A stretch of 64,000 nt of DNA, taken from the NCBI RefSeq assembly GCF_015278255.1, contig NZ_JADIJC010000009.1, positions 62,001-126,000 on the forward strand, read 5' to 3'. The stretch is from Microbacterium hibisci (GTDB lineage: Bacteria; Actinomycetota; Actinomycetes; Actinomycetales; Microbacteriaceae). The notes beneath the pieces were generated by a model. It ran no database searches and had not been told where the DNA came from. It saw only the letters and a program-made list of their open reading frames with translations. Shown here piece after piece: positions 40,437 through 49,539 of the stretch. Positions within the stretch are counted from its first letter, which is position 1. Each line of letters starts with the position of its first letter. The translations under genes and the position numbers were made by a program.

Positions 40437-42962
40437 CTACACGTCGGCGCCGTGCTCGACGTCGGCGGCGCCGACCACGATCGGGATCGTGGAGGTGACG
40501 GTCGGCACCGAGGCCGACAGCAGCGACCCGTCCTCGCGGCGGGCGTCGCCGAGCTCGCGGAGGGTCGGGCGCCCGGCGATCACCGGCCCCTGTCCGTCGA
40601 GCGGCGCGACGACCTCTTCGCCCGCGCCGACCACGTAGCCGACTCCCCGCACGCTGAAGCCGACGGGGTCGCCCTCGGTCGCGCGCACGCGGAGCTCTTC
40701 GCGGGTCACGGTGACGACGAGACGTGTGCCGTGCCAGTGCAGCACGAACTCGAGCGACGGCCAGGCCGCGGGCAGCCGCGGGTCGAACGACAGCTCGCCG
40801 AAGTGGTCGCGCATGCCGCCGAAGCCCGCCACGAGAGCCGTCCACACGCCGCCGGCGGAGGCGACGTGCACCCCGTCCGCGGCGTTGTGGTGCAGGTCGC
40901 CGAGGTCGACGAAGATCGACTGCCGGAAGTACTCGAGCGCGAGGTCCTGATAGCCGACCTCGGCGGCGAGGATCGCCTGCACCACCGCCGAGAGCGTCGA
41001 GTCGCCGGTGGTGAGCGGGTCGTAGTACTCGAAGTCGGCGAGCTTGTCCTCGTCGGAGAAGTGGTTGCCCTGCAGGTACAGCGCGAGCACGACGTCGGCC
41101 TGCTTCAGCACCTGGTAGCGGTAGATCACGAGCGGGTGGAAGTGCAGCAGCAGCGGCCGCTTGTCGGGCGGCGTGTTCTCGAGATCCCAGATCTCGCGCT
41201 CCAGGAACACGTGATCCTGCGGATGGATGCCGAGGGTCGGGCTGAACGGGATGTGCATCGCCTCCGCGGCATGCTCCCACGCCTCGGGCTCCCCGGGCTC
41301 GAGCGCGAGCCGGTCGACCATCTGGCGGTACACCTCGCCGTCGACCTCGGCCATCTCTCGGATGGTCCGGGCTGCGAAGCGCAGGTTGAAGCGCGCCATG
41401 ACGTTCGTGAACAGGTTGTCGTTCACGACCGTCGTGTACTCGTCGGGTCCGGTCACGCCGTGGATGTGGAACGTGTCGCCCTCGCCGTCGAGCACCCCGT
41501 CGCTCGAGCGCCAGAAGCCGAGCGTCGCCCACAGTCGAGCCGTCTCGACGGCGATGTCGACGCCCTCGCGGTAGAGGAACTCGTCGTCGCCGGTCGCACG
41601 CACGTACTTGGCGAGCGCATAGCTGACGTCGGCGTTGATGTGGTACTGCGCCGTGCCGGCGGCGTAGTAGGCCGAGGCCTCCTCGCCGTTGATCGTCCGC
41701 CACGGGAAGAGCGCGCCCGCCTCGTTGAGCTGGAAGGCGCGACGGCGCGCGGCCGGAAGCATCAGGTATCGCATCCGCAGCGCGTTGCGGGCCCAGAGCG
41801 GCGTCGTGTACGCGAGGAAGGGCAGCACGTAGATCTCGGTGTCCCAGAAGTAGTGGCCCGAGTAGCCCGACCCGGTCATGCCCTTCGCCGGCACACCCTG
41901 CCCGTCGGCGCGGGCAGAGGCCTGCGCGAGCTGGAACAGGCACCAGCGGGTCGCCTGCTGCAGGTCGTCGTGGCCTTCGATGCGCACATCCGACCGCTCC
42001 CAGAACGCGTCGAGCCACGCGCGCTGCTGAGCCCGCACGGCCGCCACGCCCTCGTCGAGGGCACGGTCCAGCGTGCGGCGGCACCGGTCGACGAGCTCGC
42101 GCGCCGGCACGCCGCGAGAGGTGTGGTAGCTCACGAGCTTCGTGACGTGGACAGGCACGCCCGCCTTCGCCTGCACGCGGAAGACGTTCTTGGCGATGTC
42201 GGGCTCAATGAGGGTGCGGGTGGTGTAGTCGTTCTCGGTCTCGACCAGGTGGTCGGCGACGACCGCGATGGTCATCCCCGAGTCGGTCACCCGGTACGAC
42301 AGCGCCGAGCGCAGCTTGTCCTGCCAGTACTCCTGCGGCTGCAGCACGCGCTCCTGGAACTTCTCCGTCTTGCGCGGATCGAAGCCCGCGCGCTTGGGCG
42401 CGGTCGGGGTGCCGCCGTAGACGTCCTCGCCGTCCTGCCGGTTGATGATCTGCGAGCTGATCGTGACCGGCGCGTCGGCGTTGAGCACGGTGACCGCGAC
42501 GCTCATCACGGCCAGGTGCTTCTCCTCGAACGACACCAGCCGTTCGATCTCGATCCGCACCTCCTTGCCCGACGGCGTCACCCACACCGTGTGCCGGCGC
42601 ATCGCACCGTCGCGCATGTCGAGCACACGCTCGTACTCCCGCACGTCGGCGACATCCAGCGACAGCGGCTCGTCGTCGACGTAGACCCGCATGACCTTCG
42701 CGTCGGGGGCGTTGATGATCGCCTGCCCCACCTCGGCGAAGCCGTAGGCCTGCTCGGCGTGCCGGATCGGGAACGTCTCGTGGAACCCGTTGATGAAGGT
42801 GCCGTGCTCGTGTGCGAACCGCCCCTCGGGCTGGTTTCCGCGCAGGCCGAGGTAGCCGTTGCCGACGGCGAACAGCGTCTCGGTGACGCCCGCGTCGTCG
42901 AGGTCGAACGTCTTCTCCACCAGTCGCCACGGGTCGACGGGGAACCGGTCGCGATCCATCAT
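40437..42962 (-). CDS. Glycoside hydrolase family 65 disaccharide phosphorylase
   Basis: An 841-residue GH65 protein. The family includes maltose, trehalose and kojibiose phosphorylases, which split a glucosyl disaccharide with phosphate to beta-glucose 1-phosphate and a sugar. The N-terminal beta-sandwich (LGLRGNQPEGRFAHEHGTFINGF) precedes an (alpha/alpha)6 barrel with WDTEIYVLPFLAYT and E508 of GVTGPDEYT, the general acid. The partner beta-phosphoglucomutase gene is overlapped by four bases, so glucose 1-phosphate would be converted to glucose 6-phosphate. The disaccharide cannot be decided from sequence alone. Confidence 0.9.
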   Translation of the reverse strand: MMDRDRFPVDPWRLVEKTFDLDDAGVTETLFAVGNGYLGLRGNQPEGRFAHEHGTFINGFHETFPIRHAEQAYGFAEVGQAIINAPDAKVMRVYVDDEPLSLDVADVREYERVLDMRDGAMRRHTVWVTPSGKEVRIEIERLVSFEEKHLAVMSVAVTVLNADAPVTISSQIINRQDGEDVYGGTPTAPKRAGFDPRKTEKFQERVLQPQEYWQDKLRSALSYRVTDSGMTIAVVADHLVETENDYTTRTLIEPDIAKNVFRVQAKAGVPVHVTKLVSYHTSRGVPARELVDRCRRTLDRALDEGVAAVRAQQRAWLDAFWERSDVRIEGHDDLQQATRWCLFQLAQASARADGQGVPAKGMTGSGYSGHYFWDTEIYVLPFLAYTTPLWARNALRMRYLMLPAARRRAFQLNEAGALFPWRTINGEEASAYYAAGTAQYHINADVSYALAKYVRATGDDEFLYREGVDIAVETARLWATLGFWRSSDGVLDGEGDTFHIHGVTGPDEYTTVVNDNLFTNVMARFNLRFAARTIREMAEVDGEVYRQMVDRLALEPGEPEAWEHAAEAMHIPFSPTLGIHPQDHVFLEREIWDLENTPPDKRPLLLHFHPLVIYRYQVLKQADVVLALYLQGNHFSDEDKLADFEYYDPLTTGDSTLSAVVQAILAAEVGYQDLALEYFRQSIFVDLGDLHHNAADGVHVASAGGVWTALVAGFGGMRDHFGELSFDPRLPAAWPSLEFVLHWHGTRLVVTVTREELRVRATEGDPVGFSVRGVGYVVGAGEEVVAPLDGQGPVIAGRPTLRELGDARREDGSLLSASVPTVTSTIPIVVGAADVEHGADV

Positions 42963-43690
42963 CGTGCGAACTCCTCCAGGTCCTGGACCACCACGTGCGC
43001 GCCGGCTTCGACGAGGTCCTCCTCGCCGGCACCGCGGTCGACCCCCACCACGAGCGCGAAGCCCCCGGCGGCAGCCGACTGGACGCCGCTGATGGCGTCC
43101 TCGACGGCGACGCTGCGCGCCGGCTCGACCTGCAGCATCCGCGCCGCCTCGACGAAGACGTCGGGGGCGGGCTTGGAGGCGAGGTGGTCGCGCTCTGCGA
43201 TGACGCCGTCCATCACGACGGCGAAGCGGTCACGGATGCCGGCTGCCGCGAGCACCTCTTCCGCGTTCTTGGAGCTCGACACGACGGCGACGGGGGTGCC
43301 GGCCGCCGCGAGCAGATCGAGCAGGCGCAGGGAGCCCGGGTACGGCGCGATCCCCTCCGCGCGCAGCACGCGCTCGAACACGGCGTTCTTGCGGTTGCCG
43401 ATGCCGCACACGGTGTCGGCCGTCGGCGGATCGGAGGGATCGCCCCACGGCACCTCGACGTCGCGGGACCTCAGCAGGGCGGCGACGCCGTCGTAGCGCT
43501 TCTTGCCGTCCAGGTGGTCGAAGTAGTCGCGCTCGGTGTACGGCGGGGTGATGTCCCACGCGGCGAAGAGCTCTTCGAACATGGACTGCCACGCGTGCAT
43601 GTGCACTTCGGCGGTGGGCGTCAAGACGCCGTCCAGATCGAACAGCACGGCGTCATAAGCGGTCAGATCGGGCAGGGCGTCGTGTGCCAC
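42959..43690 (-). CDS. pgmB: Beta-phosphoglucomutase family HAD hydrolase
   Basis: A 243-residue HAD protein. AVLFDLDGVLTPTAEVH is motif I with the Asp nucleophile and acid/base Asp; VVSSSKNAEEVL is motif II; AVEDAISGVQSA is the motif III/IV region. In the GH65 context it is most likely the mutase that converts beta-glucose 1-phosphate to glucose 6-phosphate. The GTG at 43690 has GGAGG four bases upstream. Plain phosphatase activity cannot be excluded, as the HMHAWQ cap region is less typical. Confidence 0.85.
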   Translation of the reverse strand: MAHDALPDLTAYDAVLFDLDGVLTPTAEVHMHAWQSMFEELFAAWDITPPYTERDYFDHLDGKKRYDGVAALLRSRDVEVPWGDPSDPPTADTVCGIGNRKNAVFERVLRAEGIAPYPGSLRLLDLLAAAGTPVAVVSSSKNAEEVLAAAGIRDRFAVVMDGVIAERDHLASKPAPDVFVEAARMLQVEPARSVAVEDAISGVQSAAAGGFALVVGVDRGAGEEDLVEAGAHVVVQDLEEFAR

Positions 43691-43784
43691 AGAACCTCCG
43701 GGTGCGGGTGCGGGTGCATCGGCACTCCTTCGCGCCGTCCAGCAAGCGTAATGCGGGCGCGTGTCGGGTTCACACCCTTGACGG

Positions 43785-45032
43785 TTACGTCGCGGCAACG
43801 CTCAGGGTCTGCCGGGCGATCTCGAGCTCCTCGTCGGTCGGGACGACGAGGACGGTCACGGTCGAGGCATCCGTCGAGATCACACGGATGCCGCGCTGCG
43901 GGCTCTCGTTGCGCTCGGGGTCGATCTCGACCCCGGCGAAGCCGAGGGTCTCGAGCGCTCCCGCGCGCACGTGCGGCGCGTTCTCGCCGACACCGGCCGT
44001 GAAGGAGATGACGTCGGCGCCGCCGAGCTGGGCGAGATAGGCGCCGGCGTACCCGCGAAGCCGGTGCACGTACACCTGGAACGCGAGGAGCGCTCTGGGG
44101 TCGCCCGCCTCGATGCCCGCCCGGATGTCGCGCAGGTCGTTGGAGCCCGCCAGGCCCAGCAGGCCGCTGCGCTTGTTGAGCAGATCGTCGAGGTCGTCGA
44201 TCGACATGCCCGCGCGGCGGGCCAGCTGGAACAGCACGGCCGGATCGATGTCGCCCGAGCGCGTGCCCATCACGAGGCCCTCGAGCGGGGTGAAGCCCAT
44301 CGAGGTGTCGATCGAGCGGCCGCCGTCGATCGCGGTGACCGACGCTCCGTTGCCCAGATGGAAGACGATCTGCTTCAGCTCGCCGAGCGGCCGCCCGACG
44401 AACGCCGCGGCGGCCTCGCTGACGAACTTGTGCGACGTGCCGTGGAAGCCGTACCGGCGAATGCGGTGGGATGCCGCGACCTCGGCGTCGATGGCGTACG
44501 TGTAGGCCGCCGGCTCCAGCGTCTGGTGGAACGCCGTGTCGAACACCGCGACGTGCGGCACGTCGGGGAACGCCTCTCGCGCGGCGACGATGCCGGCGAG
44601 GTTCGCCGGGTTGTGGAGCGGCGCGAGCACCGACAGCTCGTCGATGTTGATCTCCACCAGCGGTGTGATGAGCGTCGGCTCGAAGAACCGGGCGCCGCCG
44701 TGCACCACCCGGTGGCCGACCGCGATGGGGGGCGTGTCGGCGAGCGACGGGCCGTCCGACGCGAACGCCTCGAGCATGACCGCGAACCCCGCGGTGTGAT
44801 CGGGGATCGGCAGCTCGCGCGTGCGCGTCGCGTCCAGGAACGTCGGTGTGCCGGCGACTTCCCCGCTCGCTGAGCTTGCCGAAGCGGTCGCGTAGACCGT
44901 GTGGCGCGCGACGCCGGATTCGGCGCCGATGCGCTCCACGAGACCCGAGGCGAGCGTGCGCTCGGTGCTCATGTCGATCAGCTGGTACTTGAACGACGAC
45001 GACCCGCTGTTGATGACGAGGACCGGTGTCAT
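43785..45032 (-). CDS. ackA: Acetate kinase
   Basis: A 415-residue kinase interconverting acetyl phosphate and acetate. VINSGSSSFKYQLID, HRVVHGG, FHLGNGASVTAI and VISFTAGVGENAP are classical AckA motifs. Residues about 47-66 (VYATASASSASGEVAGTPTF) are an unusual Ala/Ser-rich loop; the encoding DNA at 44860-44892 holds CGCTGAGCTTGCCGAAGCG, an intergenic-repeat word also seen near 48195, so a repeat seems embedded in the gene. It lies downstream of pta in one operon. Confidence 0.94.
   Translation of the reverse strand: MTPVLVINSGSSSFKYQLIDMSTERTLASGLVERIGAESGVARHTVYATASASSASGEVAGTPTFLDATRTRELPIPDHTAGFAVMLEAFASDGPSLADTPPIAVGHRVVHGGARFFEPTLITPLVEINIDELSVLAPLHNPANLAGIVAAREAFPDVPHVAVFDTAFHQTLEPAAYTYAIDAEVAASHRIRRYGFHGTSHKFVSEAAAAFVGRPLGELKQIVFHLGNGASVTAIDGGRSIDTSMGFTPLEGLVMGTRSGDIDPAVLFQLARRAGMSIDDLDDLLNKRSGLLGLAGSNDLRDIRAGIEAGDPRALLAFQVYVHRLRGYAGAYLAQLGGADVISFTAGVGENAPHVRAGALETLGFAGVEIDPERNESPQRGIRVISTDASTVTVLVVPTDEELEIARQTLSVAAT
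44860..44892. repeat. Repeat-like segment embedded in ackA
   Basis: CCGCTCGCTGAGCTTGCCGAAGCGGTCGCG resembles the GCTGAGCTCGTCGAAGCG of the intergenic block at 48097-48215 and the start of the GTCGTTGAGCG family. It maps to an extra Ala/Ser-rich loop of acetate kinase. Confidence 0.6.
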
Positions 45033-45053
45033 CGCGTTGTCTCCTTGATGCGG

Positions 45054-45136
45054 GTCGTTGAGCGAGCGAGGAACGAGCGAGACGAAACGTGGCGAACGCG
45101 CGAGAGCGTTTCGTCTCGCTCCGCTCGCTCAACGAC
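45054..45136. repeat. 83-bp palindromic repeat between pta and ackA, GTCGTTGAGCG family
   Basis: The left arm GTCGTTGAGCGAGCGAGG...GAGACGAAACG and its complement CGTTTCGTCTCGC...GCTCGCTCAACGAC form a long imperfect hairpin. It lies in the 115-base gap of the pta-ackA operon and could act as a transcript-stabilising or attenuating structure. A related element is at 16567-16660. Confidence 0.8.
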
Positions 45137-45147
45137 CGAAGAGCGCA

Positions 45148-47313
45148 TCACTCCCCCTGCGCCTGGATCGCGGTGATGGCGATCGTGTTGACGATGTCGT
45201 CGACCAGCGCGCCGCGGGAGAGGTCGTTGATGGGCTTGTTGAGCCCCTGCAGCACGGGCCCGATCGCGACCGCACCGGCCGACCGCTGCACCGCCTTATA
45301 GGTGTTGTTGCCCGTGTTGAGGTCGGGGAAGACGAACACCGTCGCGCGTCCCGCGACCTCGGATCCCGGCATCTTCGCCGCCGCCACGGCGGCGTCGGCC
45401 GCGGCGTCGTACTGGATCGGCCCTTCCACGAGCAGCTCCGGCGCCCGCGAGCGGACGAGGGCCGTGGCATCCCTCACCTTCTCGACGTCGGCACCCGACC
45501 CCGACTCCCCCGTCGAGTACGACAGCATCGCCACGCGGGGATGGATGCCGAACTGAGAGGCCGTCGCCGCGGACGAGATCGCGATGTCGGCGAGCTGCTC
45601 GCTCGTGGGGTCGGGGATCACGGCGCAGTCGCCGTAGACAAGCACGCGGTCCGCGAGCGCCATGAGGAACACGCTCGAGACGACCGAGACGCCCGGGCGG
45701 GTCTTGATGATCTCGAACGCCGGGCGGATCGTGTGAGCCGTCGTGTGCGCGGCGCCCGACACCATGCCGTCGGCGAGTCCGAGGTGCACCATCATCGTGC
45801 CGAAGTACGACACGTCGGTGACGGTGTCGGCCGCCTGCGCCACCGTCACGCCCTTATGGGCGCGCAGGCGCGCGTACTCCTCGGCGAACTTGTGCACATG
45901 GACGGCGTCCAGAGGCGACAGCACCTCGGCGCTCTGCAGGTCGATGCCGAGTTCGACGGCGCGCGAGCGCACTTCGAACGGCTCGCCCAGGATCACGAGG
46001 TCCGCGATGCCGCGCTTGAGCACCGTCGCGGCCGCCCGCAGCACCCGGTCGTCGTCGCCCTCCGGCAGCACGATCTTCTTCCGCTGCGCGCGCGCCCGCT
46101 CGATGAGCTGGAACTCGAACATGAGGGGGGTCACCACCGTCGCCCGCGCGAGCCCGAACGCGACGAGGAGCTCGTCGGTGTCGACGCTCTGCTCGAAGAG
46201 CGACAGCGCCGTGTCGTAGCGGCGCTGCGAGTCGGCGGCCAGCCGGCCGCGGGTGCCCATGATGCGCACGGCCGTCTCGTAGGTGCCGAGGTCGGTCGTG
46301 ATGACCGGCACGCTCGATCCGAGGCCGTCGATGAGGCGGGTGACGGGCTCGGGCAGCTCGAAGCCGCCGTTGAGGACGATGCCCGAGATCGACGGGAATG
46401 TGCCCGAGGCATTGGCGAGCAGGGTCGCCAGCAGGACTTCCGAACGATCGGCGGGAATGATGACGACGGCGCCCTCGAGCAGGCGCGGCAGCACGTTCAC
46501 CATCGACATGCCCGCCACCACGACGGCCAGCGCCTCGCGCGTGAGCCGGTCGGGGTCTCCGGCGATCAGCTCGCCGTCGACCGAGCGCATGATGCCGCGG
46601 ATCGAGGGGGCGACGAGGTAGCGGTCCTCGGGAATCGCCCAGACCGGAACCGAGGCCTTCGGCCCGGCGGCCGGGACGGGCGTGCGCGGCGCACCGCCGA
46701 GGTGCGCGTCGATCGAGCGGCGCAGCGCCTGGAGGGTCTCGTCGGTGCGCACCGGATCGGCACGGTTGGCGACGACCGCGAAGAGCTGCGCGCGCCCGTG
46801 CTCGAGCTCGGCGAGCGCGAGATCGGCGATCTGGCCCATCTCGGCCGGCGTGCGGGCGAGCGACGAACCGAGCTGCTCGGGCTGCGTCTGGTTCTGCGCC
46901 GATCGGCCGCCGAGCACCAGCAGCACCGGGGCGCCGAGGTTCGCGGCGATGCGCGCGTTGTACGCCAGCTCTGCCGGGCTCCCGACGTCGGTGTAGTCGC
47001 TGCCGACGATGACGACCGCATCGCACTGGGCTTCTACCGCCTTGTAGCGCTCGACGATCGTCGCGAGCGCGGCATCCGGATCCCGTCGCACGTCGTCGTA
47101 CGTGACGCCGATGCAGTCGTCGTACGGCAGGTCGACGCCGTCGTGATCGAGCAGCATCTCGAGGACGTAGTCGCGCTCGACGGTCGACCGTGCGATGGCG
47201 CGGAACACGCCGACCCGCGGCGTCGCATGACTCAACGCGTCCAGCACGCCCAGCGCGACCGTGGACTTGCCCGAGTGACCTTCCGCCGACGTGATGTAGA
47301 TGCTCTGCGCCAC
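45148..47313 (-). CDS. pta: Phosphate acetyltransferase, long form
   Basis: A 721-residue enzyme converting acetyl-CoA and phosphate to acetyl phosphate. The N-terminal part has a P-loop-like EGHSGKSTVALGVLDAL and a central DRTGG-type domain, which are the regulatory parts of long Pta enzymes; the C-terminal ~330 residues are the catalytic PTA_PTB domain (FPDLNTGNNTYKAVQRSAGAVAIGP). It is followed by ackA with an intervening palindromic repeat. Confidence 0.95.
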   Translation of the reverse strand: MAQSIYITSAEGHSGKSTVALGVLDALSHATPRVGVFRAIARSTVERDYVLEMLLDHDGVDLPYDDCIGVTYDDVRRDPDAALATIVERYKAVEAQCDAVVIVGSDYTDVGSPAELAYNARIAANLGAPVLLVLGGRSAQNQTQPEQLGSSLARTPAEMGQIADLALAELEHGRAQLFAVVANRADPVRTDETLQALRRSIDAHLGGAPRTPVPAAGPKASVPVWAIPEDRYLVAPSIRGIMRSVDGELIAGDPDRLTREALAVVVAGMSMVNVLPRLLEGAVVIIPADRSEVLLATLLANASGTFPSISGIVLNGGFELPEPVTRLIDGLGSSVPVITTDLGTYETAVRIMGTRGRLAADSQRRYDTALSLFEQSVDTDELLVAFGLARATVVTPLMFEFQLIERARAQRKKIVLPEGDDDRVLRAAATVLKRGIADLVILGEPFEVRSRAVELGIDLQSAEVLSPLDAVHVHKFAEEYARLRAHKGVTVAQAADTVTDVSYFGTMMVHLGLADGMVSGAAHTTAHTIRPAFEIIKTRPGVSVVSSVFLMALADRVLVYGDCAVIPDPTSEQLADIAISSAATASQFGIHPRVAMLSYSTGESGSGADVEKVRDATALVRSRAPELLVEGPIQYDAAADAAVAAAKMPGSEVAGRATVFVFPDLNTGNNTYKAVQRSAGAVAIGPVLQGLNKPINDLSRGALVDDIVNTIAITAIQAQGE

Positions 47314-47424
47314 CCGTCCAGCCTATGGGCGAGCCGGATGCCGCGGCCAGGCGTGCCACCGGATCAAAAGCAGGACGCCGGCCCGAGGCGGGGGCGACGC
47401 CCTCCGGCGGATACCCTCGACGGC

Positions 47425-48096
47425 ATGCACGAGCCTCGCCCTGGAACCGACATCCCCGACCATCGCGGACGCACCGGCCTCGACCGGACAGGCCGAGACC
47501 TCGACCGCAACCCCGATGTGAAGATCACGGATGTCGAGCTGCTGGCATCGGCCTGGCACGTGCTGCGGCGCACCACGCTGGAGTACCGCACGCCCTCGGG
47601 GCGCTGGGAGACCCAGCAGCGCGAGACGTACGACCGCGGCAACGGTGCCACCGTGCTGCTCTACGACGCCGCTCGCCGCACCGTGCTGCTGACGCGGCAG
47701 TTCCGCTACCCCGTCTATGTCAACGACCACCCCGACGGAATGCTCATCGAGACCGCCGCAGGGCTCCTCGACGAGGACGATCCGGCCACGGCGATCCGCC
47801 GTGAGGCGGCGGAGGAGACGGGAGTCGAGATCGGCGAGCTGCAGCACGTGTGGGACGTCTACATGAGCCCGGGTTCGGTCACCGAACGGCTGCACTTCTA
47901 CGCGGCGCCGTACGACGGCGCCTCCCGCTCCGGCGATCGCGGCGGCCTCGCCGAGGAGGGCGAGCACATCGAGCTGCTCGAACTCGACATCGACGAGGCG
48001 CTCGCGATGGTGCGGGACGGGCGCATCCAGGACGCGAAGACGGTCATGCTGCTGCAGTGGGCGGTGCTCGACGGCCCCTTCGCCGCCGGTCGCTGA
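47425..48096 (+). CDS. NUDIX hydrolase, NudK/ADP-ribose pyrophosphatase type
   Basis: A 223-residue hydrolase of nucleoside diphosphate sugars. The Nudix box GLLDEDDPATAIRREAAEETG (G-x5-E-x7-REAxEETG) is intact, preceded by IETAAG as in NudK. The first ~30 residues are basic and variable. The ATG at 47425 is the first start that spares the divergent pta promoter; no clear Shine-Dalgarno is seen. The stop codon lies inside the first unit of a direct repeat (48087-48112), so its last residues AAGR are repeat-encoded. Confidence 0.85.
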   Translation: MHEPRPGTDIPDHRGRTGLDRTGRDLDRNPDVKITDVELLASAWHVLRRTTLEYRTPSGRWETQQRETYDRGNGATVLLYDAARRTVLLTRQFRYPVYVNDHPDGMLIETAAGLLDEDDPATAIRREAAEETGVEIGELQHVWDVYMSPGSVTERLHFYAAPYDGASRSGDRGGLAEEGEHIELLELDIDEALAMVRDGRIQDAKTVMLLQWAVLDGPFAAGR

Positions 48097-48217
48097 GCGA
48101 GTTCCGGCCGCCGCGATGTCCGGCCGCCGAGACGTCTCACCGCTGAGGCGTCTCGCCGCTGAGGAGTCCGCCGGTCGCTGAGCGGGTTCCGGCCGCTGAG
48201 CTCGTCGAAGCGCCCGG
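48087..48217. repeat. Block of direct repeats downstream of the NUDIX gene
   Basis: A 26-base unit CCGGTCGCTGAGCG(A/G)GTTCC...GGCCGC occurs at 48087-48112 and 48171-48196 with one difference. Between them CCGCTGAGGCGTCTCG-like words recur, and GCTGAGCTCGTCGAAGCG follows at about 48193. This fills most of the gap before the SRP RNA. Confidence 0.75.
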
Positions 48218-48225
48218 GAAAAGTA

Positions 48226-48320
48226 AGACTCTCCGCGAACCCGGCAGAGCCTGGTTACCCTTGCTACGTTTCCGTCCTGGGGGAGTTGGCCTGGATGCCG
48301 CCTCGCGGAGAGCTGGGTCA
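48226..48320 (-). ncRNA. ffs: Signal recognition particle RNA (small, 4.5S type)
   Basis: On the minus strand the conserved SRP domain IV appears as AACTCCCCCAGGACGGAAACG then TAGCAAGGGTAACC, with the GGAA loop and symmetric internal loop. The outer stem CTCTCCGCGA / TCGCGGAGAG closes the molecule at about 48304-48313 and 48228-48238. The ends are approximate. It scaffolds Ffh for membrane-protein targeting. Confidence 0.88.
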
Positions 48321-48506
48321 AGTCTAACCCGTCGCGGGGTGGCCCCGTGTCACACGACCAGCGGACCCAGGCGCACGGCCACCCAGGCTTCTCCCAGCGC
48401 GAGCGATACCGTTCCGTTATCAGCGCGATTAGGATCGGTCGCGTGGGCGAGGGAGCCCGCGCCTCACCCGAGAACCGCTCGCCGGACGGCGGAACAGGAG
48501 TTCGCG
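48321..48506. other. Intergenic region between SRP RNA and moxR
   Basis: This 186-base stretch holds the SRP RNA promoter on one strand and the moxR promoter on the other. I see no gene and could not place boxes with confidence. AGGAG at 48496-48500 is the moxR ribosome-binding site. Confidence 0.5.
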
Positions 48507-49532
48507 ATGGCCGATACCGCGATGACGGATGCCGCACCCCGCGATGCGGGTGGGCGCGAAGCTCTGACGGCGGACGGTTTCGCGCGTGTCACCGACGCGA
48601 TCCTCGACGCGGTCGGCAGCGTCATCGACGGCAAGCCCGACGCGGTGCGCAGCGCGCTGGTGTGCCTCCTGGCCGAGGGGCACCTGCTCATCGAGGACGT
48701 TCCCGGCGTGGGCAAGACCATGCTGGCCCGTGCCCTGGCGACCTCCGTCGACGCGACGGTGCGGCGCATCCAGTTCACGCCCGACCTGCTGCCCGGCGAC
48801 GTGACGGGCGTGAGCGTCTTCAACCCCGTCGAGCGCGAGTTCGAATTCAAGCCCGGAGCGATCTTCGCGAACATCGTCATCGCGGATGAGATCAACCGCT
48901 CCTCCCCCAAGACGCAGTCGGCTCTCCTGGAGGCCATGGAGGAGCGCCAGGTGACGGTCGACGGGCGGACGCACTACGTGCCCGACCCCTTCCTCGTCGT
49001 CGCGACCCAGAACCCGCTCGAGATGGAGGGCACCTACGCCTTGCCCGAGGCGCAGCGCGACCGTTTCATGATGCGGATCTCGATGGGCTACCCCGACGCG
49101 CGGTCGGAGGCGCTCATGCTGCGGCAGCGCGACACCGTGAATCCGCTCGACCAGCTCGCACCGGTCGTCTCGGCCGACGAGGTGGCCGGGCTCGTCGCGT
49201 GGGCCCGCGCGGTCCACGTCGCGCCGGCCATCGAGGACTACGCCGTCGCGCTCGCTCAGGCCACCCGCACCCACAGCGACCTGCGCCTCGGCGCGAGTCC
49301 TCGTGCGACGCTCCAGCTCGCCCGCGCCGCCAAGGTGTGGGCCGCGCTCGACGGTCGGTCGTTCGTCATCCCGGACGACGTGACCGCGCTCCTCGCGCCG
49401 GTGTTCGCACACCGGCTCATCCCCACCCGCGCCGCGGGTGGAGCAAGGGCGGCCAACGCCTCCGAGGCGATCGCCACGATCCTGGACCGCATCGCCGCGA
49501 GCGTGCGCGTGCCGATCGCCTCTCGTCAGTGA
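48507..49532 (+). CDS. MoxR-type AAA+ ATPase
   Basis: A 341-residue AAA+ chaperone-like ATPase. Walker A EDVPGVGKTMLARAL, Walker B FANIVIADEINRSSPKTQSALLEAMEE and sensor ATQNPLEMEGTY are present. It heads a moxR-DUF58-transglutaminase operon found widely in actinobacteria and in stress or envelope contexts; MoxR proteins are thought to act on the VWA/DUF58 partner. The ATG at 48507 follows AGGAG. Confidence 0.93.
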   Translation: MADTAMTDAAPRDAGGREALTADGFARVTDAILDAVGSVIDGKPDAVRSALVCLLAEGHLLIEDVPGVGKTMLARALATSVDATVRRIQFTPDLLPGDVTGVSVFNPVEREFEFKPGAIFANIVIADEINRSSPKTQSALLEAMEERQVTVDGRTHYVPDPFLVVATQNPLEMEGTYALPEAQRDRFMMRISMGYPDARSEALMLRQRDTVNPLDQLAPVVSADEVAGLVAWARAVHVAPAIEDYAVALAQATRTHSDLRLGASPRATLQLARAAKVWAALDGRSFVIPDDVTALLAPVFAHRLIPTRAAGGARAANASEAIATILDRIAASVRVPIASRQ

Positions 49533-49539
49533 GCCGAGC

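Noticed and set aside
40434..43496. Plus-strand open frame of about 1020 residues opposite the GH65 gene
   Set aside because: Shadow of the GH65 and HAD genes; the sequence is rich in VLRG/HRDVR strings typical of antisense frames in high-GC DNA.
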